A model generated the notes under the pieces. That model was not told the origin of the DNA and ran no database searches. It was given only the letters and a program-made list of their open reading frames with translations. From Thermoplasmata archaeon (GTDB taxonomy: Archaea; Thermoplasmatota; Thermoplasmata; Thermoplasmatales; Thermoplasmataceae): 64,000 nucleotides of DNA. Below, one piece after another: positions 35,555 to 45,193 of this stretch (position 1 is its first letter; each line of letters opens with the position of its first letter). The position numbers and the translations under genes are program-made. The stretch spans positions 1 through 64,000 of the forward strand of contig JAJZJR010000001.1 of the NCBI GenBank assembly GCA_021810045.1, in the 5' to 3' direction.

Positions 35555-37348
35555 ATGCTAAAGCAATTAGCAATGGTAGCAGTTGCTGTGATAATAGCAC
35601 TTTCAGCTGTTTCCATAGCAACTGCAGATGGTAATTCCAATTCACTCACATCGACCAATAGTGTGACGGTTGGAAATTACCTCCTAGAAAATACAACAAC
35701 AACGGGCTCATTCAACTTGAGCTATGTTAATGATAATGCCCACATTTTGGTGGCAAATTCAGTGAACGCCACTGGGCAGTCTGTAAGCACGACTAGCACG
35801 AAACTGTTCAACGCCGACAATACACACACCCTCGGAAATAATTTAACAGTCTTTACGGCAGGGAGTGAAAAGACCCTGATTCTGGCTACTCAAGGATTAA
35901 CTGCAGGAGTTACACCATCCATTACCCTGAACCTTACCTCTCCTGTATCTTCCGTGATGCTGAACCAGATGCAGAACTCATTCCTGTCAGAACACAGTAG
36001 CTCGCTTGTATCTACATTCTTCGCTAACAAGGTGTATACTGTAACAGTTGACAACATGTCATTTATGCTTTTCTCAACAGTAAAGGCAAACCTGTCAGAC
36101 TCTAACCAGACACTTACCTACAGTGGACAGAATTCCTTAACCGGAAACATCTATGTAGGCCTTGTATCAACCTCAGCTTTGCAGGATTCCTTCGAGAAAC
36201 AGCTCTCTGACCACAGAAATGCCTTCATTTACAACAACACCACTGGAGCAGTGTCAGGGAAATTCCTTTCGTTCAATTTCAACGACACAACTGGAGTTTT
36301 CACAAACTACACCTCTAATGAAACTGGCAACAGCATATTTACCTCAATGGAAGCATCAGGCAACGGTACAATCGGACTTGACAATCCAAACCCAATGTTC
36401 CCAACTGTAAGCCCAGTACTCACAGGAAACCTGTTCTTCTATGGAAACAACACTGTGGTCTATCAGATACATGACAATCCATCACTTGTCAACAACATAT
36501 ATCTGAGCAACGGAACCCTGAATCTGTCTGTTGCCAAAGGATTGAATGTAACAATATACAGACCCCAGGTAAGCGATGTTCAGCATGAGAACCTGTCCGG
36601 GAACCTGAACTACACCGGTGTGTCACTTGGTGATCAGTTCGATGTAGAGGCTTCTTCAACAATAGTGCTTCTGCACAACAGTACTTTCAGAGCATCGTTG
36701 TTTGCACACCATGCAACTGTGTCCTATAACAACACCACTGGTCAGCTATCTTTAACAACGAACGACAATGCGAAAATTACGTTTGTTGCCCCGCCAGGAT
36801 TCCAGCAAATAAACCACCACATTGCAAACGTCATCCAGTACGCAGTTGAACACGGAAAACTTGCTGCAATGGTTGTCCTTGGTGCCCCTGGAATCAACAA
36901 CTCAAACATGTCTGTCAGCTACAACAGCACGATGAACATCAACATCCAGAATGTAAATACAAACAGTGTTACCATAAAAGTTGGTTCCAAATCATCGCAT
37001 GAGGGGACAAACTTCGGTATCTTTGTTCCAAACGGAGTCATAGCCAACAATTCAAAGATTGTTGTGACATTTGACTCAAAGAACACTGTGACTGTTAGCA
37101 ACATCTCTTCTGTGATTAACGCAACAAGCAACACACAGGCTTCAATCTATAAAGTCAGCGTTAACGGCGGCACACTGATAGTCATACACGTACCCCATTT
37201 CTCAAACCACACCATACAGATTTCTGCCGTGAATTCACAGGCTGGACTCCCGGGACTACCCGGAAATGATTCCCTGTACGTTCTTGGTGGAGCAGTAGTT
37301 GTGGTCGCACTTGTTGGTATAGGCCTGGCTACAAGAAAGAGGAAGTAA
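35555..37348 (+). CDS. Large secreted, membrane-anchored surface protein (S-layer candidate)
   Basis: 597 residues. A cleavable-type signal (LAMVAVAVIIALSAVSIATA) opens the protein; a C-terminal helix LYVLGGAVVVVALVGIGLA with RKRK tail anchors it. Between them is an Asn/Ser/Thr-rich, beta-rich body with very many NxS/T sequons and no Cys, the composition of a heavily glycosylated outer-surface protein. No enzymatic motif. Strong leaderless promoter and poly-T stretch after the stop (37365-37370) suggest high independent expression. S-layer role is inference. Confidence 0.75.
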   Translation: MLKQLAMVAVAVIIALSAVSIATADGNSNSLTSTNSVTVGNYLLENTTTTGSFNLSYVNDNAHILVANSVNATGQSVSTTSTKLFNADNTHTLGNNLTVFTAGSEKTLILATQGLTAGVTPSITLNLTSPVSSVMLNQMQNSFLSEHSSSLVSTFFANKVYTVTVDNMSFMLFSTVKANLSDSNQTLTYSGQNSLTGNIYVGLVSTSALQDSFEKQLSDHRNAFIYNNTTGAVSGKFLSFNFNDTTGVFTNYTSNETGNSIFTSMEASGNGTIGLDNPNPMFPTVSPVLTGNLFFYGNNTVVYQIHDNPSLVNNIYLSNGTLNLSVAKGLNVTIYRPQVSDVQHENLSGNLNYTGVSLGDQFDVEASSTIVLLHNSTFRASLFAHHATVSYNNTTGQLSLTTNDNAKITFVAPPGFQQINHHIANVIQYAVEHGKLAAMVVLGAPGINNSNMSVSYNSTMNINIQNVNTNSVTIKVGSKSSHEGTNFGIFVPNGVIANNSKIVVTFDSKNTVTVSNISSVINATSNTQASIYKVSVNGGTLIVIHVPHFSNHTIQISAVNSQAGLPGLPGNDSLYVLGGAVVVVALVGIGLATRKRK

Positions 37349-37460
37349 CTACTTCTTCCCATTTTTTTAATTATAACTTCATTTTTCCACTATTTTTGAA
37401 ATTTCATTATGAAATCATTTTTTCGAAACAATTATAATTATTTATGAATTTATTATTTGC

Positions 37461-37823
37461 ATGAAAGGTATAGAAGTCCGCGGTAAACTTGGGAAGGGTC
37501 AAATAGCAGATATTTTTAATTCCGCAGTAGGTAATGTAGACTATGAAAAGGTGTATGGCGATGGAACAACAGAAGTCATTGTTCTGACAGGTTCCAGGTA
37601 TTTTCTGAGAAGTAACGATACCATAGGGTTTTGCCTGTTCTCATATTATAATGGAACCAGTACAAAGATCGATTTTGGCCGGATTGGAGGAGGTTCAGGT
37701 CTCCTGAACATAAGAATGGGTGCCGGCAATAAGGTTGAGAATTCCATGCTAGAAGCATTTAAGGGCGTTGCAGACTCCTCAGGAATGACGCTGACCTCCA
37801 GTGATGGCGAAGTCCCATCCTGA
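37461..37823 (+). CDS. Hypothetical protein (possible DUF6054-like)
   Basis: 120 residues, soluble, beta-rich. Distinct features are YFLRSNDTIGFCLFSYYNGTSTKIDFGRIGGGSGLLNIRMGAG. The glycine-rich GGGSGLLNI resembles the end of DUF6054 proteins as I recall them, but I am unsure. No operon partner. Confidence 0.6.
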   Translation: MKGIEVRGKLGKGQIADIFNSAVGNVDYEKVYGDGTTEVIVLTGSRYFLRSNDTIGFCLFSYYNGTSTKIDFGRIGGGSGLLNIRMGAGNKVENSMLEAFKGVADSSGMTLTSSDGEVPS

Positions 37824-37967
37824 AATCCGGGAGAAACGCATTTCATATGCAGCCTTACCCCGATATAGCTGCTTTTCAGTTAGAAGTTTCAAATTTCATT
37901 AAAAATAGTCAAAATAAAAAGGTTATATACCGGAAGAATCTTAACCATTCCGTGGAGGTGCCCCACA

Positions 37968-38036
37968 GTGCTCAGCTTCATTAAAAGGCGTGACGACGAT
38001 GATGATGAAGATTATGAAGACGATGATGAGTTGTAA
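37968..38036 (+). CDS. 22-residue acidic microprotein
   Basis: GTG-started frame encoding MLSFIKRRDDDDDEDYEDDD plus EL, then TAA. A perfect ribosome-binding site ggaggtg (37954-37960) lies 7 nt upstream and a TATA box gttatatac (37922-37930) about 25-30 nt before that. The basic-amphipathic start and Asp/Glu tail give an extreme charge split. The combination of promoter, ribosome site and immediate stop argues for a real gene; a leader peptide is an alternative, though the next gene has its own promoter-like DNA. Confidence 0.55.
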   Translation: MLSFIKRRDDDDDEDYEDDDEL

Positions 38037-38119
38037 TTTTATATTTCCTCATTTTTTCATCCAACATTCCACCCGCCAAATGGGTTTAGTTTTTATTACA
38101 AAACGTATTTAAGTATACT

Positions 38120-40855
38120 TTGGAAAAGGTAACACAGACTTCGAATGTATTCGATCTGCTCCATCCCAGGATCAGGGATCTGCTCAGAGAACGTGGGATG
38201 CTTGAACCCACTGAGCCGCAGGCGAAAGTCATTCCGCACATCCTTGAGGGAAAGGATGTCCTGCTCCTTTCTCCTACAGGTACAGGGAAAACAGAAGCAG
38301 CCATTTTTCCAATATTTCACAAAATTCTTACTCATCGGCCAGAACCTGTTTCCACAATTTTCATCACCCCTCTCAGGGCACTTAACAGAGATATGCTGGA
38401 TCGCCTGATCAAATATGGCAGGGAATTGGGGATACGTGTGCAGGTCAGGCACAGCGATATCTCCGAATCAGCAAGGAGAGAGATTGTAAATCACCCCGGA
38501 GATATTCTGATTACTACACCTGAATCCCTGCAGATCATGCTCAACGGCAAAAGACTCCGGGAAATCATAAAGAATGTAAAGTACCTGGTAGTGGATGAAC
38601 TTCATGAGGCAGCCCAGAACGAAAGAGGTTCACAGTTTGCCATAGCAGTTGAAAGGCTGAAGGAACTGGCCGGAGATTTCCAGAGAATCGGATTATCTGC
38701 CACAGTGGGTAACGCAAAGGAACTTTCACATTATCTTTCTCCCACAAAACATGCGGAGATCGTAAGATCCAGCCTGAGAAAAAAGATGGAAATTCATGTG
38801 GGAATCCCACCAAAAGCACCGGAGGAAGTGGCAGAAGTCATGGGGTGCGATGAGGGATATGCCGGAGCTATTCTATACATGTGGGACCTCATCCAGAAAC
38901 ATAAGGGGACCCTTGTTTTTGTAAACACGAGGAGTGCCGCAGAAGATATAGCTTTCAGATTGCGGTTGTACATCAACGATCCTTCCATTCAGGTGCATCA
39001 TGGTTCCCTTTCAAGAGAAGCAAGGGAAACTGCAGAGTCTGACTTCAAGGCAGGAAAAATCAAGGCACTCATCTGTACATCGTCACTGGAACTAGGTATA
39101 GACATTGGTTCCGCTGATCTTGTGCTTCAGCTGAATTCGCCAAGGCAGATCAACAAACTTATCCAGAGGGTTGGTCGCTCCGGCCACTGGATAGAGAAGA
39201 TCTCCCTGGGGAAGATCGTATGCAGTGACATTATAGAACTTGAAGAAGCCACTGCCATAGTATCTCATATCCAGACCGGACATCTCGAGGATATACTCAT
39301 AAGAAAGAACTCGCTGGCAACCCTTGCAAACCAGCTGATCCTCCAGTCAAAGTTTTTCCAGCGGATTGAACTTGATGAATTTTTCAAAGTAGTCACCGCA
39401 TCCTATCCATTCAGGGAAATGAGCCGTGAAGAATACGATCAGGTAGTTGATTTCCTGGTGTCGACAAGGAAACTCTGGAAAGAAGACAATTATGCGGGAA
39501 AGAGACGAGGCGTACTGAACTATTATATTGAAAACATCTCAATGATACCCAGCGAGAAGAACTTCAAGGTCATTGACATGGTAAACAAGAAGTTCATTGG
39601 AACACTGGATGAAAGATATGTTGTCAATGAACTGGAAGCTGGAAGTTACTTTGTTATCAAAGGGTCCACATGGAGAATTATAAGGATTGAGGGTGAAAAA
39701 ATTCTAGTTGAGCCTTTTCCCACTGCTGCCATAGCCCCCAAATGGTCCGGCGAAGATATACCCGTACTTATCGATGTTACTGGCAGAGTTTCTGAGAACA
39801 GGGAAAAGAAGGTAGTTCCTCAATTTGTGGAAGAATATTCGAGAGAGGAACTTGAAAACTGGTACAGGAAGGATACCGCAACACTGGACAGAACTATTAT
39901 TGAGAGCAAGGGCAGCGAGATAATTATCCAGGTCATGCTTGGAACCAGAGGTAACTTTGCACTAGCGGAAATTTTCTCCAGTCTTCTGGCAGGCATAACT
40001 GGAGAAAGTGTTGAGATGGATTACTCACCTTACCATATTTACGTCAGGGCATCCAGGAGAATTCCTGCAAGAGACGTAAGAAGAATTATCCTGAGCATTG
40101 AACCTTCAAAAATCCCGCAATATATTGCCGGATCAGCTAGGAGATCAAGATTCTTCAACTCAGTTTTCCTTTACGAATCCAGAAAATTTGGCATCATAAG
40201 CAACGATGCAGACATGGGGAGAATAAGACTTGAGAAGATCATAGATTCCTACAGAGATACACCACTGTACGCAGATTCCATCAGGAAACTTGTCTCTGAT
40301 TACATGGACATTGACAGTCTCAAGCACTATCTCAGAAAGGTTCAGGACCAGACTATGGAATTTGTGATGAATGATGATATTTCCGAAAGTTCGGATGTTT
40401 TCATCTCGCATTATTCCGAAAGGGTAGCTCCACTAAGGCCGACAAAGACCATACTTGAAGCTGTCAAGAAGAGGCTTATGAACGAGGAAGTAACACTGTT
40501 CTGTACCTCCTGCCAGTATGTGAGAACCATAAGAATAAAGGATATCAAAAGCATAAAATGTCCTCAATGCGGAAGTTCACTGGTAGCGTCACTTTCACCA
40601 TTCGAAAAGAATCTTCTGAATGAGGCAAGAGAAGAAACCCCGGAAGGGCTTAAGATAAGGAAGAGACTGGTGAAAAATGCACACCTCGTAAGGGAAAGGG
40701 GCATGCAGGCAGTCATGGCTCTTGCTGCAAGGGGAATTGGTCCTGAAACTGCTTCCAGAATACTTGAAGTGCTATACCACAATGAGGATGATTTCATCAG
40801 GGCAATACTTGCCGGTGAAATGGACTATGCAAAAAGCAAGCGCTACTGGGACTAG
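38120..40855 (+). CDS. lhr: Lhr-like ATP-dependent helicase
   Basis: 911-residue superfamily 2 helicase. Motifs: PTEPQAKVIP (Q-like), SPTGTGKTEA (Walker A), VVDELHEA (DExH), SATVGN (III), VFVNTRSAAED (IV), and LELGIDIGSADLV...QRVGRSGH (V-VI). The Lhr-specific winged-helix and C-terminal regions follow, plus a CTSCQYVRTIRIKDIKSIKC..CG zinc-binding segment near 795. Archaeal Lhr proteins act in DNA repair/recombination. The start is TTG 38120; promoter TATA-like tatttaagtata is very close, so a downstream start such as MLEPTEPQ is possible. Confidence 0.88.
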   Translation: MEKVTQTSNVFDLLHPRIRDLLRERGMLEPTEPQAKVIPHILEGKDVLLLSPTGTGKTEAAIFPIFHKILTHRPEPVSTIFITPLRALNRDMLDRLIKYGRELGIRVQVRHSDISESARREIVNHPGDILITTPESLQIMLNGKRLREIIKNVKYLVVDELHEAAQNERGSQFAIAVERLKELAGDFQRIGLSATVGNAKELSHYLSPTKHAEIVRSSLRKKMEIHVGIPPKAPEEVAEVMGCDEGYAGAILYMWDLIQKHKGTLVFVNTRSAAEDIAFRLRLYINDPSIQVHHGSLSREARETAESDFKAGKIKALICTSSLELGIDIGSADLVLQLNSPRQINKLIQRVGRSGHWIEKISLGKIVCSDIIELEEATAIVSHIQTGHLEDILIRKNSLATLANQLILQSKFFQRIELDEFFKVVTASYPFREMSREEYDQVVDFLVSTRKLWKEDNYAGKRRGVLNYYIENISMIPSEKNFKVIDMVNKKFIGTLDERYVVNELEAGSYFVIKGSTWRIIRIEGEKILVEPFPTAAIAPKWSGEDIPVLIDVTGRVSENREKKVVPQFVEEYSREELENWYRKDTATLDRTIIESKGSEIIIQVMLGTRGNFALAEIFSSLLAGITGESVEMDYSPYHIYVRASRRIPARDVRRIILSIEPSKIPQYIAGSARRSRFFNSVFLYESRKFGIISNDADMGRIRLEKIIDSYRDTPLYADSIRKLVSDYMDIDSLKHYLRKVQDQTMEFVMNDDISESSDVFISHYSERVAPLRPTKTILEAVKKRLMNEEVTLFCTSCQYVRTIRIKDIKSIKCPQCGSSLVASLSPFEKNLLNEAREETPEGLKIRKRLVKNAHLVRERGMQAVMALAARGIGPETASRILEVLYHNEDDFIRAILAGEMDYAKSKRYWD

Positions 40856-40894
40856 GCCAATACATTTAAATTGGTCATTTATTGTTAGACATTT

Positions 40895-41317
40895 ATGCCT
40901 GAAAATCGTGTTCTGAAAACCCTGGAAAAATACAGAATCAAAAACCAGAACATCCCGATAATCGTGGAGGGAAAAAACGATCTCAGCTGCCTGAGGTCGC
41001 TTGAATTTCAAGGCAATATCATAATCCTTAACACTGGAAACAGCCTAGTCAATTTTTCTGAGAATATTGCCGGGTCCAATGATGAAGTGATTATTCTCAC
41101 AGACTTTGACAGAAAGGGCGTAGAGATCAAGAAAAATATCCAGCGATACATGACAGGATTAGGCTGCCGTGTTGACACAGACCTTTGGGATACTCTCAGG
41201 AGATATGTACCAATCAGAACAGTTGAAGAACTTCCTTTTGCAGTTCAAAGAATAGTTGATAATCTTGAACGCAAGGAAATTGACGGGGAAAGCATAAAGA
41301 GAAGATGGAATTCTTAG
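40895..41317 (+). CDS. Toprim-domain protein
   Basis: 140 residues. The Toprim motifs are IIVEGKNDLSCL (catalytic Glu) and IILTDFDRKG (DxD), as in small archaeal toprim proteins related to RNase M5/primase DnaG. Nucleic-acid cleavage or a structural RNA role is likely. It lies 39 bp after lhr and 55 bp before the RNase Z gene. Confidence 0.87.
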   Translation: MPENRVLKTLEKYRIKNQNIPIIVEGKNDLSCLRSLEFQGNIIILNTGNSLVNFSENIAGSNDEVIILTDFDRKGVEIKKNIQRYMTGLGCRVDTDLWDTLRRYVPIRTVEELPFAVQRIVDNLERKEIDGESIKRRWNS

Positions 41318-41372
41318 GAAAAGACAAAGCTTTCCTGTTGAACCTTTTATAATCACTCCCAATTACGGGGAG

Positions 41373-42296
41373 ATGGCATCCAACATCAAGATCACGTTCA
41401 TTGGCACAGGCGGTTCCTGGCCAAGTCCGGGCCGCAGTTTACCTGCAGTTGCCATCCAGATCGATGAAATCGTAAACCTGTTCGACTGCGGAGAAGGCTC
41501 TCAAAAACAGCTCATGAAAAGCAATATTTCTTTCATGTCCATTGACAACGTATTCCTTACACACTTTCATGGGGATCATTTTCTTGGCCTTCTTGGCATG
41601 GTACAGAGCATGTCGTTCAACAACAGGTCGAAACCACTTCACATTTATGGACCTAAGGGTGCAATCAAGATCCTTTCTTCAGGCCTCAATATCGGCTATT
41701 ACAGGCCAAAATTTGAGATTCGAATCGGTGAACTTGAACCAGACAGGACTTATGACTTTGTAAAATTCCGTATTTCAACAATGAAAAACGATCACCCTGT
41801 TCCTGCACTGTCCTATAGAATTGAAGAACCCGATATGAACAAGATAGACAGAGCAAAGGCAGATGCCCTTGGAATTCCCTCAGTAAAACTGGAGGAGTTG
41901 AGAAACCAGGGTATCCTGAGTTTCCGGGGCAGCAATTACACAATTGATCAGGTTTCAGCAGGAGTGAGAAAGGGAAGGAAGATCGTTTATACCGGAGATA
42001 CGAGACCACTTGAGTCAATGGTGGAATTTGCCAGAGGTGTTGACGTACTGATACATGACACATCAACTGATTCAACGCTGGAACCAACTGTAAACGAGTT
42101 TGGCCATACATCAGCCAGGCAGGCGGCAGAGATCGCCAGGAAAGCAGAAGTTGGAAAATTCTTTCTGTTCCATTACAGCCCAAGGTATGACAGTGTAGAA
42201 ACTCTCATAAAAGAGGCTAAGGAAGTATTTCCGGAAACTGTTGCTAGCAAAGAGCTCATGGAATATGAGATACCTGTAAAACACGAACTCCAGTAA
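41373..42296 (+). CDS. rnz: Ribonuclease Z (tRNA 3' endonuclease)
   Basis: 307-residue zinc endonuclease trimming tRNA 3' trailers, needed here since none of the tRNAs encodes CCA. FIGTGGSWPSPGRSLPAV opens the fold, THFHGDHFLGL is the metal motif, and YTGDTRP plus HTSARQAAEIA complete the site. Stop is directly followed by the convergent SRPBCC stop. Confidence 0.94.
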   Translation: MASNIKITFIGTGGSWPSPGRSLPAVAIQIDEIVNLFDCGEGSQKQLMKSNISFMSIDNVFLTHFHGDHFLGLLGMVQSMSFNNRSKPLHIYGPKGAIKILSSGLNIGYYRPKFEIRIGELEPDRTYDFVKFRISTMKNDHPVPALSYRIEEPDMNKIDRAKADALGIPSVKLEELRNQGILSFRGSNYTIDQVSAGVRKGRKIVYTGDTRPLESMVEFARGVDVLIHDTSTDSTLEPTVNEFGHTSARQAAEIARKAEVGKFFLFHYSPRYDSVETLIKEAKEVFPETVASKELMEYEIPVKHELQ

Positions 42297-42728
42297 TTAC
42301 TGCGTGACTTTTATCCGGGACTCGGCTTCCAGGATTATCCTGGAAAGAGCATTCTCAGTTCCCTGCTGAAAGTGTCTTGTTAAAAACCTTTTCAGAATGA
42401 GAAGCCTGAAGGAAAGGTGTATGTCCCATTTTACCGTGATTGTTGAGCCGTTGTTATTCTCATAAATCTGAATTTTCTTGAAGCCTGTGAACGGACCACT
42501 GTGATAATTTTCTGTGCAATACATGGATTCCTGGTCGCAAAAGTATGACATCTTCCCTTCGCCTGGAAAAGCAAAACGGACCTTGAACATCCCTCCATTG
42601 GATTGAGAAATTTCCCTCATTCCATGCCAGTACTCGGGAAGACTTTTCCATTCTGATAAAACGTCAATGACATCCTCGCAGGAAGCGGTTGTGTGTGCAG
42701 AAACAGTAAATTTTACAGCCCCGATCAT
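42297..42728 (-). CDS. SRPBCC-family (START-like) protein
   Basis: 143 residues with the helix-grip pattern: KFTVSAHTTASCEDVIDVLSEWKSLPEYWHGMREI at the N-terminus, and a long C-terminal helix. Such proteins bind hydrophobic ligands or act as polyketide-cyclase-like domains; the ligand is unknown. Last gene of a leftward NCS1-dut-SRPBCC run. Confidence 0.75.
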   Translation of the reverse strand: MIGAVKFTVSAHTTASCEDVIDVLSEWKSLPEYWHGMREISQSNGGMFKVRFAFPGEGKMSYFCDQESMYCTENYHSGPFTGFKKIQIYENNNGSTITVKWDIHLSFRLLILKRFLTRHFQQGTENALSRIILEAESRIKVTQ

Positions 42729-42747
42729 ACCCTTACTATTACAGATA

Positions 42748-43221
42748 TTATTTACTTCCCTTAACCATTATCCCTCTAGATCCCTGATAATTTCCAGACC
42801 TCTGTGAATAGGTTTTCTCAGGGACGGATTCCATCCTGTGAAATACAATCTGTGCAATTCTGTCTCCCTTGGTGATTTCCAGATCTTCAGATCCGGAATG
42901 GAAGAAGGAGAGTGTAAGAGTGCCATGGTAGCCTGCATCCACTGCACCAAACGAACCAAGAATACCTCTTCTTGCATATGAAGACCTGACCCAGATCTGT
43001 CCCATTATATCATCGGGAAGCTTGAGATATTCAAGAGTGGCAACAAGGAAATGTTTGTTTGAGGATATTGTCTCATGATCCTTGTCGTTTCCGTTAATCC
43101 GTATTATGGATGCCCTGAGATCGTAGCCATTGGGAGTTACTGATTCCTCCCTGAATTCCTCTGCAATGAGTTCTCCCCTTCTTGAAAGTGAAATTATGTC
43201 CCTGTCACTTAGAGTAGACAT
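42748..43221 (-). CDS. dut: dUTPase / dCTP deaminase family protein
   Basis: 157 residues of the trimeric Dcd/Dut fold: PNGYDLRASI, IWVRSSYARRGILGSFGAVDAGYHGTLTLSF, GDRIAQIVFHRM and the terminal SGNYQGSRG. At the position where dCTP deaminases carry the catalytic Glu the sequence has Ser (LTLSFF), which resembles Pyrococcus-type archaeal dUTPases. I therefore favour dUTP hydrolysis to dUMP. 7 bp downstream of the NCS1 permease gene, so nucleobase uptake and nucleotide sanitation may be co-expressed. Confidence 0.85.
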   Translation of the reverse strand: MSTLSDRDIISLSRRGELIAEEFREESVTPNGYDLRASIIRINGNDKDHETISSNKHFLVATLEYLKLPDDIMGQIWVRSSYARRGILGSFGAVDAGYHGTLTLSFFHSGSEDLEITKGDRIAQIVFHRMESVPEKTYSQRSGNYQGSRGIMVKGSK

Positions 43222-43228
43222 TATTACC

Positions 43229-44548
43229 CTAAGGAACAGGTGATAATTGTTCTTTACGCCCGGCTGTGGAAAATTTGTTCAGGGCACTGTAAAACAGTAT
43301 GGCAAGAACAAAAGAGATGTAATAGCTTATATCCACGCCATTAAGTATTGCACCTATTGGGCCCTGAAAATAAGCTGGAGGATACATGAAAGGCACAGAG
43401 ATAAGGATTGCAAGGACATATGATATTGCACCGGAAAAGGCCCTCGGTGATTTTCCAAGTTTGCTGAGCCGTGGATTCATGATGAAATAATGTGCAAAGA
43501 GTACACCGAGCCATGGCGTTATCCAGTAATCAAGTATGAAAAGGAAGTTTTCGTAAAAACTGTAAAAGGTCCCGTAACCAATAATTCCAAGGGATACAGA
43601 TATGGCAGTACCCAGGAGAATTGGCAACCTCTTTCCATTCCTGTTCAGGGCTGTGTTGAATGAAAGACCGTTGGAATACAGATTGATCGCATTGGCCGCT
43701 ATTCCTCCAAGGAACAGGGCAACCATACCTGCGATGAAATAGCTACCCATGTAATGAGCAAGCGCTGTAGCAGGATTGGAGATAGCATCTGCTGTAAATA
43801 TTGCAACCACAAGACCAAGAATTTCAATCCAGAAAGATGCTATTGCCCCACCGAGGAATGCAAATGTGAAGGAACGGGATTTCTCACCTTTTCCACCGAC
43901 AAATCTGGAATAATCAGATGCATATGGCCCCCACGCCATAATGTATGAGAAAGATGCAGCAAGCGTAATGCCAAAACCTGCATAAACCGGTATTACAGGC
44001 GACGAAACATAAGGTATGCCCTTTCCTATGTCTATTATTGACCTTACGCTAATGGCAAAGAACAGTATACCCAAAACAACGGACATGGCAAGTTCAAACC
44101 GCCTTATTGCCTCATGTCCGTAGTAAGCAAGGATAAGTACTATAGCGGCAACAATGAGCAGGAGGAATACGTAATAAGTGCCTTTTATGATAAGTTCAAG
44201 AGCGAAGGATGCAAGTACAAGGTTAACTGTGAGCCACCCCAACGTATTTCCCCACTGAAGAAGGGCCATGATCGATGAGCCAACTTTTCCAAATGGACCA
44301 TGACTCAGTTCCATCTGAGATTTCCTTGACATGACACCTATCATGCTCATGACACCAAGGAGAGACCCACCAGTAATATTGCCGATTATAAGTGCAATGA
44401 TTGTAAGGTTCAGTGGCTGGCCTAGTGAAATAGGTATAAATCCTATGGCAAAGTCGCCAATTGTGAGATTTGCAGCAAACCATATGTAAAAGAGTGTGAA
44501 TGGTTTATGAACACGTGTGGGCCCGTTGTTTTCATATTCAGCAGTCAT
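43229..44548 (-). CDS. NCS1-family nucleobase/thiamine-type permease
   Basis: 439 residues, about twelve helices. GDFAIGFIPISLGQPLNLTIIALIIGNITGG and SRKSQMELSHGPFGKVGS are typical of NCS1 (cytosine/purine/uracil/allantoin) transporters. I start at MTAEYENNGP (44548); an upstream frame to 44629 would cover the promoter. A palindrome cgaactgtagttcg (44566-44579) lies 18 bp upstream. Nucleobase cargo fits the dUTPase neighbour, but a thiamine precursor is possible. Confidence 0.85.
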   Translation of the reverse strand: MTAEYENNGPTRVHKPFTLFYIWFAANLTIGDFAIGFIPISLGQPLNLTIIALIIGNITGGSLLGVMSMIGVMSRKSQMELSHGPFGKVGSSIMALLQWGNTLGWLTVNLVLASFALELIIKGTYYVFLLLIVAAIVLILAYYGHEAIRRFELAMSVVLGILFFAISVRSIIDIGKGIPYVSSPVIPVYAGFGITLAASFSYIMAWGPYASDYSRFVGGKGEKSRSFTFAFLGGAIASFWIEILGLVVAIFTADAISNPATALAHYMGSYFIAGMVALFLGGIAANAINLYSNGLSFNTALNRNGKRLPILLGTAISVSLGIIGYGTFYSFYENFLFILDYWITPWLGVLFAHYFIMNPRLSKLGKSPRAFSGAISYVLAILISVPFMYPPAYFQGPIGAILNGVDISYYISFVLAILFYSALNKFSTAGRKEQLSPVP

Positions 44549-44565
44549 TGTGCCATCTCCATTAC

Positions 44566-44579
44566 CGAACTGTAGTTCG
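44566..44579. promoter_or_regulatory. Palindromic operator candidate before NCS1 permease
   Basis: cgaactgtagttcg has 6-bp inverted arms with a 2-bp centre and lies 18 bp before the permease ATG. A related half site gcgaact recurs at 44658-44664 near the divergent scpB promoter (TATA-like cttatatac). Confidence 0.4.
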
Positions 44580-44692
44580 CTAACTGTTGCACTGCAATCA
44601 CGGATCAATACTTTAAACTGTTCTATCAACTATGTGCCATTTGTTGACCTCTGACAGCGAACTAAACTTATATACTGAACAGATCACAGTTC

Positions 44693-45193
44693 ATGAGCCT
44701 TGAGGAAAAGGTAGAAGCAATACTGTATGCATCAGAAAACCCACTTTCTGTTGCAGACATTGCAACCGTCCTTAATGAGAACAAAGATGAAGTTATGAAA
44801 GCTCTCAGGGCACTTACAAAGAATTATAAAAAAAGACCAACCTCACTAGACATAGTGAGAACGGGGATACGTTACAAAATGCAGCTGAAAAATGAATTTT
44901 CTGATCTTGTAACTCCTGTTTCCAAGAGGGAGATCTCCAATCTTGAACTGAAGATTCTTGGTTTTGTTGCGGCAAATCCACAGTGTATGCGTGGAGATAT
45001 TGTTCAGCACTTTGGCGATCGATCCAGGTCACCGCTGGAAGGCCTGGTCCACAGAAAGTTCCTTAATGCGAAGAAATACAGGAATACTGAGCTTTACAGT
45101 GTAACAAGAGAATTCTACAGATACTTCAACATAAACAAAAGTGAGTTGGAGTCAAGAGTCAAAAATTCAGAGGAGACCGATAAAATTGAGTAA
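44693..45193 (+). CDS. scpB: Segregation and condensation protein ScpB
   Basis: 166 residues with two winged-helix domains: EEKVEAILYASENPLSVADIATVL at the N-terminus is the ScpB signature, followed by VRTGIRYKMQLKNEF and a second wHTH. It joins SMC and ScpA in the condensin-like complex. Divergent from the NCS1 permease, TATA-like tatatac about 25 nt upstream. Overlaps the purD start. Confidence 0.88.
   Translation: MSLEEKVEAILYASENPLSVADIATVLNENKDEVMKALRALTKNYKKRPTSLDIVRTGIRYKMQLKNEFSDLVTPVSKREISNLELKILGFVAANPQCMRGDIVQHFGDRSRSPLEGLVHRKFLNAKKYRNTELYSVTREFYRYFNINKSELESRVKNSEETDKIE

Noticed and set aside
35555-37348. Peptidase or adhesin domain in the large surface protein
   Set aside because: No catalytic or recognised adhesion motif could be found; only signal, sequons and anchor support the surface call.
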